NCBI RefSeq assembly: GCF_000365425.1
Contig: NZ_AQOV01000001.1
Span: 2,480,001 to 2,544,000 of the forward strand
Direction of reading: 5' to 3'
Source of the DNA: Methylomonas sp. MK1
GTDB lineage: Bacteria > Pseudomonadota > Gammaproteobacteria > Methylococcales > Methylomonadaceae
Length of the DNA stretch: 64,000 nucleotides
The notes under the pieces: generated by a model
The model's input: the letters and a program-made list of their open reading frames with translations, nothing else
Databases searched by the model: none
Told to the model about the DNA's origin: nothing
Part shown: positions 36,835 to 44,914 of the stretch, one piece after another
Layout of the letters: the number at the start of each line of letters is the position of its first letter
Numbering within the stretch: position 1 is the stretch's first letter
Translations under genes and position numbers: made by a program

Positions 36835-36891
36835 AATGTTGGGTTACGCTCTATCGAGCTTTTATGCCCTCGGGTAAACCCAACCTACATT
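36835..36891. repeat. Short dispersed repeat of the TGTTGGGTTA...AACCCAACCTACA type
   Basis: GTTGGGTT (36838-36845) pairs with AACCCAAC (36877-36884), and on the plus strand a T-run follows. It lies between ccdA and hupG. Repeats with this wording are frequent in many bacterial genomes. It may terminate plus-strand transcription only. Confidence 0.55.
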
Positions 36892-36900
36892 TTTTGAAAA

Positions 36901-37323
36901 CTAAGCATGCCCAACCCCACAAACCTTCCCAAGATCAAACCCCGGCGGCTGCCCCGGCTCCGCAGCTAAAATCCGTGCAAACTCCTGCCCGTATTCCGCC
37001 CAATCCTTGATCCCGGTAATCACGCCCAAATACTCGCCGCCGCGCAAAAACACCAAGGACGGCCAGCTGGTAAATCTAAATCTGGCCTGCAACTCACGCT
37101 CGATGGATTTATCGATCAGCGCACCGTGTAAACGCCCAGCAAAGGCTTTTAACAACTCCGGCAAAATCACCGCCACATCATGACTTTCCGGAAACATCAG
37201 CGGATCGTTGGCAAAGAACAGTACGACAGTGTCATGCCCGTGCACGAATAAATCGTAACTGTCGGCATTCAGCAGCGGCAGGCCATGGCGGGTTTGCAGT
37301 TGTTCCAGCAAGGGCGTGCTCAT
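36901..37323 (-). CDS. hupG: Hydrogenase expression protein HupG (HyaE-like, thioredoxin fold)
   Basis: A 140-residue thioredoxin-like chaperone that binds the hydrogenase small subunit before Tat export. The beta-alpha pattern 'DTVVLFFANDP', 'VAVILPELLKAF', 'RLHGALIDKSIERELQARF', 'WPSLVFLRGGEYLG' and 'GIKDW' is typical of HyaE/HupG/HoxO; the thioredoxin CxxC is absent, as expected. Its start overlaps the hupF stop (ATGA). The next hup gene, hupH, lies beyond the inserted island. Confidence 0.9.
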   Translation of the reverse strand: MSTPLLEQLQTRHGLPLLNADSYDLFVHGHDTVVLFFANDPLMFPESHDVAVILPELLKAFAGRLHGALIDKSIERELQARFRFTSWPSLVFLRGGEYLGVITGIKDWAEYGQEFARILAAEPGQPPGFDLGKVCGVGHA

Positions 37324-37616
37324 GTTCTTAAAAACTCCGGCAATTCGGGTTCGCGGTCAACCAGATCGGCGAATAAATGATCGAAGTTGGTTTCGCCTTG
37401 CATCGCCAAGCGCATGGCTTCTAAGGCATCGGCGATTTGTGCGGCTCTTTCGGCGGAGATGACTTCCCGCGCTGCGTCCAAAAACACCAACAACCAAGTG
37501 CCGGGGGCTTGTTCGCCGACCAACATCATATCGATCAGGGTGGTTTGGCCGCGATACTCGCACAGTGCAGAATCGCCGCGCAGCTCGATAACTTGCATGG
37601 GGATGCCGATACACAT
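37320..37616 (-). CDS. hupF: Hydrogenase chaperone HupF (HypC/HybG family)
   Basis: A 98-residue HypC-type chaperone with the essential 'MCIGIPMQVI' N-terminus and the beta-barrel core 'GTWLLVFLDAAREVIS'. It is longer than HypC (75 aa) by a C-terminal helical tail ending 'ELPEFLRT', typical of HupF, which stabilises the large subunit during maturation under oxygen. Start and stop overlap hupD and hupG by a few bases. Confidence 0.93.
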   Translation of the reverse strand: MCIGIPMQVIELRGDSALCEYRGQTTLIDMMLVGEQAPGTWLLVFLDAAREVISAERAAQIADALEAMRLAMQGETNFDHLFADLVDREPELPEFLRT

Positions 37617-38305
37617 CAGTATTTACCCCGGTAATCGACATCCACTTGCAGACTAGGCAGGTCGGAAGCGGGCGGCGGCTTCACCTCAAAGGCAGCGGAT
37701 AACACGATGCGTTCATCCCCGAGCCGACAGGCTTGTTCGGGCGAAGGTCGTTCTTGTTCGTAGCGTTGGATATTCAATATCGGGTCGGCTAATTCTGCTG
37801 GGACAGCCACAGCTTCAGCCTTCACACCAAACTCTTGTAGATAAGCCAAGGCCACATCGATAGCCGGTTGAATTTGTGCCTTGACGGCTGGCCGCAAGCT
37901 GCCGCCATAATCTTCCAGTTCCTCCGGCTGCACGCCGATCAGCAGTAAACGTTGGGGATATTGACCGAGCATTTGCGCCAGCGCCAATACTTCCTGAAAA
38001 CCGGTTTGATGCAAACTCATTTTCTTGGCGCCCAGAAAATTGGGTACCTCGTCGTTTTCGACCCGTTTCATGGTCGCCGGCGGCAGACCATAATCGACCG
38101 CATCGAACACCACCAAGACGTCCGCCGCCTGCACATGCTCGATCAGATACACGCCCTGCGTCCCGCCATCGACAACCTGCACGTTATCCGGGAAACGGTA
38201 GTGCTTTTGCAGATGCTCAATGACGCGCACGCCGAAGCCTTCGTCAGCCCACAAAAGGTTGCCGATACCCAGTAACAGTATTTGCGGCGTGGCAGTCATA
38301 CTCAA
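37616..38305 (-). CDS. hupD: Hydrogenase maturation protease HupD
   Basis: Nickel-dependent endopeptidase that cuts the large-subunit C-terminus after the last histidine. N-terminal 'ILLLGIGNLLWADEGFGVR' carries the first metal ligand (Glu), followed by 'VDGGTQGVYL' and 'DVLVVFDAVDYG', with 'LHQTGFQEVL' for the His. At 229 residues it is about 20-35 longer than usual, with a non-conserved C-terminal tail. Start MSMTATPQ at 38305; a second ATG at 38299 is also possible. Confidence 0.95.
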   Translation of the reverse strand: MSMTATPQILLLGIGNLLWADEGFGVRVIEHLQKHYRFPDNVQVVDGGTQGVYLIEHVQAADVLVVFDAVDYGLPPATMKRVENDEVPNFLGAKKMSLHQTGFQEVLALAQMLGQYPQRLLLIGVQPEELEDYGGSLRPAVKAQIQPAIDVALAYLQEFGVKAEAVAVPAELADPILNIQRYEQERPSPEQACRLGDERIVLSAAFEVKPPPASDLPSLQVDVDYRGKY

Positions 38306-38997
38306 TGCGCGTCGTCCACCGGCTTGTCGTCTTTAAAAGTGCGCCAACCGTTGACTATGGTGGACAGCATGCTTTGCCCGGACAATTTGTCTTCACGCAC
38401 CGCGACGTAAATATGAATCAGCACGAAGCAGACAATGAACCACATCATCAAGTGATGCCAGGTATGCACGGTTTGGCTATCGCCGAACAGGGGCAGCAGC
38501 CAACTACTGAACAGCGCATACTGCCAACTGCCCTGCCCCTCGCCTTCGCCGTACAAGGCAAAACCGGTGAAGATCATGAACAAAGAGCCCCAGACCAACA
38601 CAAAATGCATCGCCAAGATTGCCAGCGGGTTGTGACCAATGTAGTGACGCGGTGACTTGGTCAAAAACGCATACCACAACACTTCTTGCAAAACGCCATC
38701 CCAGAAATGCGCTTGCAACAAGGGCGGCAGAAAGATTTGCCGGGCATGTTCGTTGCCGGCAAACGCCCAGTAAATACGGCCTAGAAAGCCGATTAGCAAT
38801 ACATATCCCGCGGCAAAATGCGCGAAACGGATATAACCCATCAGATAATGCTCGCTGGCTTCGCCAACCGGGGACGGCAGCGGCGATGCGATCAAATAAC
38901 CGCTGACCGCCAACACTGTGATCGCCAGCGCATTGATGGCATGCCAGAGCCTGACCGGCAGTTCGTAAACATAAACCGGAGCCAGCGGCGCGCTCAT
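38302..38997 (-). CDS. hupC: Hydrogenase b-type cytochrome subunit HupC
   Basis: Membrane cytochrome b (231 residues) that passes electrons from the small subunit to quinone. Four or five transmembrane helices with haem ligands are visible in 'RLWHAINALAI', 'RFAHFAAGYVL' and 'HTWHHLMMWFIVCFVLIHIYVA'. ATG 38997 with GGAG six bases before is preferred to GTG 39012. Its ATG overlaps the stop of the small membrane ORF (ATGA), so the two are coupled. Confidence 0.95.
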   Translation of the reverse strand: MSAPLAPVYVYELPVRLWHAINALAITVLAVSGYLIASPLPSPVGEASEHYLMGYIRFAHFAAGYVLLIGFLGRIYWAFAGNEHARQIFLPPLLQAHFWDGVLQEVLWYAFLTKSPRHYIGHNPLAILAMHFVLVWGSLFMIFTGFALYGEGEGQGSWQYALFSSWLLPLFGDSQTVHTWHHLMMWFIVCFVLIHIYVAVREDKLSGQSMLSTIVNGWRTFKDDKPVDDAH

Positions 38998-39209
38998 AAC
39001 GGTCTCCGCCACCGACTAGCCCAGCAGACCGCTGCCGCAGCTATTACCAGCAGCAATAGGCTTCCACCCATGGCGTAAGGCATAGACAAGCCTTGCAGTA
39101 AAAACATATGTTCAAGGGCGTGCGTTAGGCTATCGATACCGGGATGGCTGTGCGCTTGGGCATTGCCGGCCAGCGCCAGCAGAAACAGAATCGAAAACAA
39201 ATTTTTCAT
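38994..39209 (-). CDS. Small membrane protein between hupL and hupC
   Basis: A 71-residue protein with a signal peptide (cut near 'GNAQAH'), a His-containing segment 'HSHPGIDSLTHALEHM', and one transmembrane helix 'GGSLLLLVIAAAAVCWAS' followed by 'RWRRP' facing the cytoplasm. It starts nine bases after the hupL stop and overlaps hupC by ATGA, so it is part of the operon. I do not recognise a family. By position it could be a small accessory subunit of the hydrogenase-cytochrome complex; histidines might bind metal or haem. Confidence 0.72.
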   Translation of the reverse strand: MKNLFSILFLLALAGNAQAHSHPGIDSLTHALEHMFLLQGLSMPYAMGGSLLLLVIAAAAVCWASRWRRPL

Positions 39210-39218
39210 GGCTATTCC

Positions 39219-41015
39219 TTATCTGACTTGGACGCGGGTTAATTCGGTACCGTCGGGGCTGATCACATGCGTCGAACAAGCCAGACACGGATCGAAACTA
39301 TGCAGCGTGCGCAAAATTTCCACCGGTTCGTCCGGCACCTCGACTTTGGTGTTCATCAGCGAAGCCTCGAACGCGCCGATATTGCCTTGCTCGTCGCGCG
39401 GCGAACCGTTCCAGGTAGTTGGCACCACGCATTGGTAGTTGGCGATTTTGGTGTCTTCGATTTTCAACCAATGACCCAAGGCACCGCGCGGCGCTTCGGT
39501 AAACCCCACACCTTTGACGCTGCTCGGCCAGGTTTCCGGGTCCCAACGCTCGACATTGGCAGTGCTTAAATCGCCGGTTTTCAGATTGGCGATCAGCTTG
39601 TCCATGAAATAACGCATCTTACCGGCTGCCCATTGCGCTTCCAAACCACGCGCGGCGGTTCTGCCCAAGGTCGAGAACAAGGCGCTGACCGGCACGTCCA
39701 GGGTTTTCAGGACAAAGTTGATTTGCTCGGTGATTTCTTTATTGCCTTGCGCATAGCCGATTACATAACGGGCTAAAGGACCAACCTCCATCGCGTGGCC
39801 GCGCCAGCGTGGGGCTTTGATCCAGGAATATTTGGCACTTTCGTCCAGTTCCTGGATATTGGTGCGGTCGCCCTTGGTTTTGGCGCCGATTTTATAGTTC
39901 GGTTCGGTGATGCCATCATAAGGATGCAAACCCAGCGCTTCGTCCGGGTATTTGTACCAGGAGTGGGGCACGTATTCCTTGATTTGCTCTGGATCGGTCA
40001 AGTCCACTTCATGAACTTTAGTCAAATCGCCGTTGATGATCGCGCCGCGCGGCATCAGCAAGTTGCCGGCAGAATAGTCGTTGGCTTTGTCCGGGATGTC
40101 GCCATAAGACAGCATGCTGGCACCGGCCAAACCACCGCCATACATCCAGCCTTTGTAGAACTGAGCAATCGCCAGTAAATCCGGAATATAAACCTGATCG
40201 ATAAAGGTGATGGTGCGGTCGATGATGGAGGACACCAGATTCAGCCGCTCCATATTAATAGCGCCGACCGCGCCGACGCCGTCCAGATTGATCGCACACG
40301 GCACGCCGCCGACCAGCCAGTTCGGATGCGGATCTTTGCCGCCGAAGATGGTGCGGATTTTCATGATGTCTTTCTGAAAGTCCAGCGCTTCCAGATAATG
40401 GGTGACCGCCAGCAAATCGGCTTCCGGCGGCAGCAAATAGGCCGGATTGGTCCAGTAGCCGTTCTTGAACGGACCCAACTGGCCGGATTCGACAAACTTT
40501 TTCAGACGGTTTTGGGTGTCGCGGAAATAGCCCGGCGAAGACTTGGGATTGCTCGGCGAAATCTGTTGCTGCAAAGCCGAAGTCGCTACCGGATCGGCCT
40601 TTAAGGCATTGACCGGATTCACCCAATCCAAGGCATGCAAATGATAAAAATGCACCAAGTGATCGTGCGCTTGCAAGCTGAGCTGCATGATGTTGCGGAT
40701 CGAATTGGCATTTTCCGGGATCTTGATTTTCAAGGCATCTTCGACCGCCCTCACCGAGGTCAATGCGTGGGTACCGGTGCAGACGCCGCAAATGCGTTGC
40801 ACGAAAGCCCAGGCGTCGCGCGGGTCGCGGCCCTTCAAAATCACTTCCAGGCCGCGCCACATGGTGCCGCTGGAGATGGCGTTACGGATGATGTTGTCGT
40901 CGTCGATGTTGACTTCGCAGCGCATGTGGCCTTCGATGCGGGTAACCGGATCGACCACGACGCGGCGACCGGCATCGTTTAAGTTAAAACCGTTGGGGGT
41001 GTTTCGGACTGTCAT
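39219..41015 (-). CDS. hupL: Uptake [NiFe] hydrogenase large subunit
   Basis: Catalytic subunit (598 residues) oxidising hydrogen. The four nickel cysteines are visible: '[14 protein letters not shown]' near residue 80 and '[10 protein letters not shown]' near the end. The 15 residues after the last His form the peptide removed by HupD. '[13 protein letters not shown]' at the N-terminus and '[22 protein letters not shown]'-type segment are typical of group 1 membrane-bound enzymes, like E. coli HyaB. It begins one base into the hupS stop and is exported with HupS by the Tat route. Confidence 0.98.
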   Translation of the reverse strand: MTVRNTPNGFNLNDAGRRVVVDPVTRIEGHMRCEVNIDDDNIIRNAISSGTMWRGLEVILKGRDPRDAWAFVQRICGVCTGTHALTSVRAVEDALKIKIPENANSIRNIMQLSLQAHDHLVHFYHLHALDWVNPVNALKADPVATSALQQQISPSNPKSSPGYFRDTQNRLKKFVESGQLGPFKNGYWTNPAYLLPPEADLLAVTHYLEALDFQKDIMKIRTIFGGKDPHPNWLVGGVPCAINLDGVGAVGAINMERLNLVSSIIDRTITFIDQVYIPDLLAIAQFYKGWMYGGGLAGASMLSYGDIPDKANDYSAGNLLMPRGAIINGDLTKVHEVDLTDPEQIKEYVPHSWYKYPDEALGLHPYDGITEPNYKIGAKTKGDRTNIQELDESAKYSWIKAPRWRGHAMEVGPLARYVIGYAQGNKEITEQINFVLKTLDVPVSALFSTLGRTAARGLEAQWAAGKMRYFMDKLIANLKTGDLSTANVERWDPETWPSSVKGVGFTEAPRGALGHWLKIEDTKIANYQCVVPTTWNGSPRDEQGNIGAFEASLMNTKVEVPDEPVEILRTLHSFDPCLACSTHVISPDGTELTRVQVR

Positions 41016-42106
41016 TATTGCTGCGCTCCTGGTTGTTTATCCCCGGCTTGTTTGGCATTGTTTAAAGCGGTCAAACCGGCATGCGCGGCAACACCGGCCC
41101 CGACAATCGCTGCGGCGGTTCCGCCGACCACATCGGCGTTGGCTTCGATACCAAATTGATTGATGCCGGTGAGGCGATCGTAAAAGCTACCTTTGTCCCA
41201 GAAACCGTCTTCGGAACAGCCGATACAGCCGTGGCCGGATTGAATCGGAAAGGAGGTGCCTTCGTTCCATTTCACCGTGGAGCAGGCGTTATATGTGGTT
41301 GGCCCTTTGCAGCCCATTTTGTAGAGGCAATGGCCTTGGCGGGCCGCTTCATCATCCCATTGCTCGACAAACTGGCCGGCGTCGAAATGCGGCCGTCTAT
41401 AGCATTTGTCGTGGATGCGCTGACTGTAGAACATTTGCGGCCGGCCTTGTTTGTCCAGCGTCGGCAGTTTGTCGAACGTTAGTAGATACGCCACCACCGC
41501 CGTCATCACTTCCGCAATCGGTGGGCAACCTGGGACTTTGATGATGGGCTTGTCAGCCAAACCGGGTACTTTGTGTACCGGCGTCGCCCGAGTGGGATTG
41601 GGTTTGGCAGCTTGTACGCACCCCCAGGAGGCGCAAGAGCCCCAGGAAATGATGGCCTTACAACTTTCGGCGGCGTATTTCAGCTGATCAACGAAGGGCT
41701 TGCCGCCGATGATGCAATACATGCCGTCCTCGGCCAGCGGCGGATTGCCTTCCACGGCCAGGATGTAATTGCCTTTGTATTTCTCGACGATCTCGGTAAC
41801 GATGGCTTCGGCGTTATGACCGGCGGCAGCCATGATGGTGTCGTCGTAATCCAGCGACAACATCGACAAGATCACGTCTTTCGCTAAGGGGTGACCGGAG
41901 CGGATGAAGGATTCTGAACAGCAGGTGCATTCCAGACCGTGTAGCCACAACACCGGAATCCGCGGCTTGGTTTCCATGGCATGGGCGATTTTCGGCGCGA
42001 ATGCCGGCGATAGGCCCAGCGAGGCGGCGGTTAAACTGCAAAATTTCAGAAAACTGCGGCGGGTGATGCCTTGCCTGCGCATCACATCGTAAAAGGTTTC
42101 GATCAT
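41015..42106 (-). CDS. hupS: Uptake [NiFe] hydrogenase small subunit, oxygen-tolerant type
   Basis: The electron-transferring Fe-S subunit (363 residues). ATG 42106 has GGAG upstream and gives a Tat signal 'RRSFLKFC' with cleavage near 'AHAMET'. Proximal cluster cysteines occur as 'LECTCCSES' and 'SCASWGCVQ': besides the standard four there are the two extra cysteines that make the [4Fe-3S] cluster of oxygen-tolerant group 1d enzymes such as E. coli Hyd-1. Medial and distal cluster ligands are in 'CYRRPHF', 'CLYKMGCKG', '[11 protein letters not shown]'. The C-terminus ends in a hydrophobic anchor helix. First gene of the locus. Confidence 0.97.
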   Translation of the reverse strand: MIETFYDVMRRQGITRRSFLKFCSLTAASLGLSPAFAPKIAHAMETKPRIPVLWLHGLECTCCSESFIRSGHPLAKDVILSMLSLDYDDTIMAAAGHNAEAIVTEIVEKYKGNYILAVEGNPPLAEDGMYCIIGGKPFVDQLKYAAESCKAIISWGSCASWGCVQAAKPNPTRATPVHKVPGLADKPIIKVPGCPPIAEVMTAVVAYLLTFDKLPTLDKQGRPQMFYSQRIHDKCYRRPHFDAGQFVEQWDDEAARQGHCLYKMGCKGPTTYNACSTVKWNEGTSFPIQSGHGCIGCSEDGFWDKGSFYDRLTGINQFGIEANADVVGGTAAAIVGAGVAAHAGLTALNNAKQAGDKQPGAQQ

Positions 42107-42204
42107 GGATACTCCAGTCGTCGTTAAGGCTAAGCAAAGTGACTGGTTTGACGACACCGCGCGAGGTTAGGCGCTGATGGTTGTTATCCAGTAGCTTTAA
42201 TAGC

Positions 42205-42265
42205 AGGTTTTCAAAGCCGCCCCCGCAGCTATGCCGGCCGGAATTCGCCGGAAGGTTGAAAACCT
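42205..42265. promoter_or_regulatory. Nested dyad between the hup promoter and hupS
   Basis: AGGTTTTCAA (42205-42214) is the reverse complement of TTGAAAACCT (42256-42265); inside, CCGGC (42234-42238) pairs with GCCGG (42247-42251). It falls within the predicted hupS leader, so it could be an RNA hairpin or a binding site. Confidence 0.4.
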
Positions 42266-42301
42266 TTGCTTGTTATTATTTAGGTGACAACACTAAGAAC
42301 C

Positions 42302-42354
42302 AGCGTTGCCCCGCCTTGCCAGAGCAACATCTATGCCGGCCATAGGGCAACGCT
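42302..42354. promoter_or_regulatory. Inverted repeat spanning the hup sigma-54 promoter
   Basis: AGCGTTGCCC (42302-42311) and GGGCAACGCT (42345-42354) flank the -12/-24 elements, with CTATG/CATAG arms (42331-42335, 42341-42345 region) between. A regulator or a hairpin could mask the promoter. Confidence 0.4.
42323..42339 (-). promoter_or_regulatory. Sigma-54-type promoter for the hup operon
   Basis: On the minus strand the bases read CCGGCATAGATGTTGCT: GG (from 42337-42336), ten bases, then GC (from 42325-42324). The halves GGCA and TTGCT match RpoN consensus. It lies about 215 bases upstream of hupS. Several hydrogenase operons are sigma-54 dependent through HoxA/HupR regulators. Confidence 0.6.
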
Positions 42355-42479
42355 AAAACCTTTGCATTAGTGGGACTATTAGCGTTTAACGCGGCTTAGC
42401 CTCTGTCTGCTAACTAACAAACCCAACAAAACCACACAATGATTGCCTGAAATACGACATATGCATAGCTTTTAGAATG

Positions 42480-42555
42480 AGGCTTCGAAAACCTGTCAGC
42501 ATGGTTGACAGGCCCAAGCGGTGGCTACTAAAGTGAATAACCGTCCTCGAAGCCT
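42480..42555 (+). ncRNA. Candidate three-way-junction RNA in the leader of gene 42635
   Basis: Closing stem AGGCTTCGA (42480-42488) with TCGAAGCCT (42547-42555); first arm CCTGTCA (42492-42498) with TGACAGG (42506-42512) and a 7-base loop; second arm CGGT (42519-42522) with ACCG (42540-42543). All pairs are perfect. It ends 79 bases before the plus-strand start. Strand is uncertain, because the complement could also fold. Confidence 0.42.
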
Positions 42556-42634
42556 TTGAAGACGGGATTAACTCAAAATAATTAAGCGGAGACGGCACTA
42601 AAATCCGTTCCACCGCATCGCCGGGAGAGCTCTT

Positions 42635-43084
42635 ATGAACCGCGTTATCGTGCTGATGTTACTGACTATTTTTAACACCAATGCCCCGGCGGATTGGGAC
42701 CCGGAACTGGAAGCTCAAGAACAAGCGCAGCGCGAAGCTACCCAGCGCGCCGAACAAGCCAGGGCACGTGAGGCGCAAAAATTGATTAACGAAGCCAATG
42801 CCAAGGCAAACCGGGAGATGATGGGCAGTAAGCGTAAAAACCTGGGCGCGGCGGCCAAGGGCAAATCGGATGCAGAAGTGAATCGTCTGTACGACGCCAA
42901 GATCAAACAAACCACGGAAGACGCCACTCGCTTGGCTCAGGAAGCTCGCAGTGCGCTTAGTCAAGGCAAAGGCGCAGCTGCGGTAAAACAAGTGACCGGC
43001 AAAAGCCTACAAGAATTGGAAAATATGTCCGATGAGGAAGCCGAAGCCCTATCGCGGGAATTGGAAAAGAAATACGGGCAATGA
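42635..43084 (+). CDS. Small exported coiled-coil protein of unknown function
   Basis: 149 residues: a signal peptide (cut near 'NAPADW'), then a charged helical body of Glu, Lys, Gln and Ala from about 22 to 75 and again 85-149, likely a coiled coil. Features include 'DAEVNRLYDAKIKQ' and an acidic, Lys-flanked end 'DEEAEALSRELEKKYGQ'. It has no cysteines and no recognisable motif. It is alone, divergent from the hydrogenase genes and preceded by a candidate structured RNA. Confidence 0.65.
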   Translation: MNRVIVLMLLTIFNTNAPADWDPELEAQEQAQREATQRAEQARAREAQKLINEANAKANREMMGSKRKNLGAAAKGKSDAEVNRLYDAKIKQTTEDATRLAQEARSALSQGKGAAAVKQVTGKSLQELENMSDEEAEALSRELEKKYGQ

Positions 43085-43141
43085 CGAATGCAGCCCGGCA
43101 CGCTTGCAGTGCGGAAAAATCAAATGGGCTAAGCTAATCAA

Positions 43142-43167
43142 CGCTGGATATTCACGTTAATCCAGCG
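43142..43167. terminator. Hairpin between convergent genes
   Basis: CGCTGGAT (43142-43149) and ATCCAGCG (43160-43167) form a perfect 8-pair stem in the gap between 43084 (plus) and 43200 (minus). No T-tract, so only a possible terminator. Confidence 0.4.
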
Positions 43168-43199
43168 CATGTTCTCGACCAAGGAATGCCCGCGCTTAC

Positions 43200-43529
43200 T
43201 CACTCGCTGTCTATCTCTTGTTCCAGCAAAGTCCGCAGGCCGGCCGGCATTTCCAGCGTTTCCGGATCCCAGCCTTCCAGCTCCAGCACATCTTTCAGGC
43301 ATTCTTCCATGATCAAATGGGCTTTCTGGGTAGCATCGGCGATGCGCTGGTGTACTCTGGTTTGCACCTCGCTGCCGCTGCGCTCGGAGCAATTGGCCTG
43401 ATAGTCAAACAGCTTGCGCAAGCTATCGATTTGTCCGCCAACCTGCGACGGGCAGGAACACATATACAAAATGCCCTGAACGTTGATGCGTTTGAGTTGC
43501 TGATTGCTAAATTGGGTTTCCAGTTTCAT
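43200..43529 (-). CDS. Conserved-looking small protein with CxCP motif
   Basis: 109 residues, cytoplasmic, mostly helical. It has 'GILYMCSCPSQVGGQIDSLRKLF' (residues about 18-41) and a later 'QANCS', giving three cysteines that might bind a metal, and an acidic C-terminus. Coding composition resembles neighbours. I do not recognise the family. No obvious operon partner; an exonuclease gene follows 190 bases upstream on the same strand. Confidence 0.6.
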   Translation of the reverse strand: MKLETQFSNQQLKRINVQGILYMCSCPSQVGGQIDSLRKLFDYQANCSERSGSEVQTRVHQRIADATQKAHLIMEECLKDVLELEGWDPETLEMPAGLRTLLEQEIDSE

Positions 43530-43718
43530 GATGCGAGCTCTCGATTTTCTCGTTTATTATAATTATCGGGTTGGCGCCAACCCTGGCTCAAATTGTTTTC
43601 CGCCAAATACGCCGCTAAGCTTCGGCCGGCGGCATAGGCTATCAAGGCCACGACCAGTTATCAACTTTCGGCAAATTCGTTGCGCTCCAAGAGGCGAATT
43701 TCGGCAATCAATTCAACC

Positions 43719-44252
43719 TCAAGCCGGCGTGAAGCCGCTGTTAATCAATTGCCGGGTACGGGCATAGGTTTCCTGAATGATTAAGGCATCGGTACTGGCC
43801 CGATGCCGCAACAAGGCCATATCCTGAATCACTTGCCGTTTGGTTTGGGTCCAGATGTCCATTTGCGCTTCTTTCAATATCATTTCCAACGCGCTGAGGT
43901 AAAAGCCCGGTTGTACGCCGCAGCGAAAAAACAAGCGAGATAACCAAGGCTTATCGACCACCCAGCCGTCGCTATACACCGTTTTACCGGCTAAAAAATC
44001 ATTCAATTCGCTGGCTACCAGAGCGATGGGCTTTCCATAACTGATTAAGGTCTCTCGACTGAGGCCGTGCACCCGTTCGGCCTGCGCGTCCCAATAAGTC
44101 CAGTCACTGGCAGGCTTGATTAGCGCGCAATATTTTTGCCCGTTTCCCAATACCACGCCTACTTCGATGGGATAACTATCGAAGCCAAACCCGGAAGCTT
44201 CGAAATCGATTACATTCGGTCTGATGATTTGCAACTGAGCATCCCTTTGCAC
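43719..44252 (-). CDS. DEDDh-family 3'-5' exonuclease
   Basis: A 177-residue protein with the exonuclease fold of DnaQ/RNase T. Motif I is 'VIDFEASGFG' (two acidic metal ligands), motif II lies around 'DGWVVDKPWLSRLF', and motif III is 'HRASTDALII' with His and Asp five residues apart, so it is a DEDDh enzyme. It may act on RNA ends or single-stranded DNA; the substrate cannot be told. It lies upstream of a small gene and just downstream of msrQ. Confidence 0.83.
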   Translation of the reverse strand: MQRDAQLQIIRPNVIDFEASGFGFDSYPIEVGVVLGNGQKYCALIKPASDWTYWDAQAERVHGLSRETLISYGKPIALVASELNDFLAGKTVYSDGWVVDKPWLSRLFFRCGVQPGFYLSALEMILKEAQMDIWTQTKRQVIQDMALLRHRASTDALIIQETYARTRQLINSGFTPA

Positions 44253-44275
44253 ATCGTAAAACGTGTAAGCCTAGC

Positions 44276-44914
44276 CTATATCGACGAATACGAACGACGT
44301 AAACGGGCAGATTTAATTTTATAAAACCAGCGCAAGGCCAGTAACAAAGCCAGTATCCCGCCGAACAGCAGCGGCCGGCTCAGATCTTTTTTTACTAGCC
44401 AGGCAAAATGCATCACGCCGGCAACTGCAATCGGGTAAACCATACGGTGCAAGCGTTTCCAATGTTTGCCGCCGAGCCGGCGCTGCATAGCATTCGTGGA
44501 GGTTACGGCCAAAGGAATCAGGAACAAGAACGCCGTAAAACCGACAGTAATGTAGGGACGTTTCAGGATGTCTTTGGCTATTGCCGACCAATCGAAAAAC
44601 TGGTCCAAAACCAGATAAGTCAGAAAGTGCAGACAGGCGTAGAAAAAGGCAAACAATCCCAGCATACGTCTAAGCCGGATAAGCCAGCTTGCGCCGCTCA
44701 GTTGCCGCAGCGGCGTGACGCCGATACTTATCAGCAAAAACGCCAATGTCCAGTAACCGGTGTTATGGGTGATTTTTTCGATGGGGTTGGCACCCAATTC
44801 GTCTTGCCAAGCGGCCGTCAACAATAGCGCCATGGGCAACAAAGCCGCCAAAAACACTAGCTGTTTTAGACGCCGCAGGTGAGTATCGTCAAGCGTTTTC
44901 CAATTCACAGTCAA
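44276..44914 (-). CDS. msrQ: Haem-binding subunit of the periplasmic methionine sulfoxide reductase
   Basis: MsrQ (YedZ), 212 residues, six transmembrane helices of the ferric-reductase type, passes electrons to MsrP. Histidine ligands are seen in '[11 protein letters not shown]', 'HRMVYPIAV' and 'VMHFAWLVK'. The sequence '[23 protein letters not shown]' is typical of the family. Its start overlaps the msrP stop, so the pair is cotranscribed in the usual P-Q order. Confidence 0.93.
   Translation of the reverse strand: MTVNWKTLDDTHLRRLKQLVFLAALLPMALLLTAAWQDELGANPIEKITHNTGYWTLAFLLISIGVTPLRQLSGASWLIRLRRMLGLFAFFYACLHFLTYLVLDQFFDWSAIAKDILKRPYITVGFTAFLFLIPLAVTSTNAMQRRLGGKHWKRLHRMVYPIAVAGVMHFAWLVKKDLSRPLLFGGILALLLALRWFYKIKSARLRRSYSSI

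Larger units (their letters stand above)
42107..42634. other. 528-base divergent regulatory region hupS / gene 42635
   Basis: No gene seen. It contains the hup sigma-54-type promoter, two large dyads toward hupS and a candidate three-way-junction RNA toward the plus-strand gene. GGGAGAG (42622-42628) is the Shine-Dalgarno site for the start at 42635. Confidence 0.55.
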
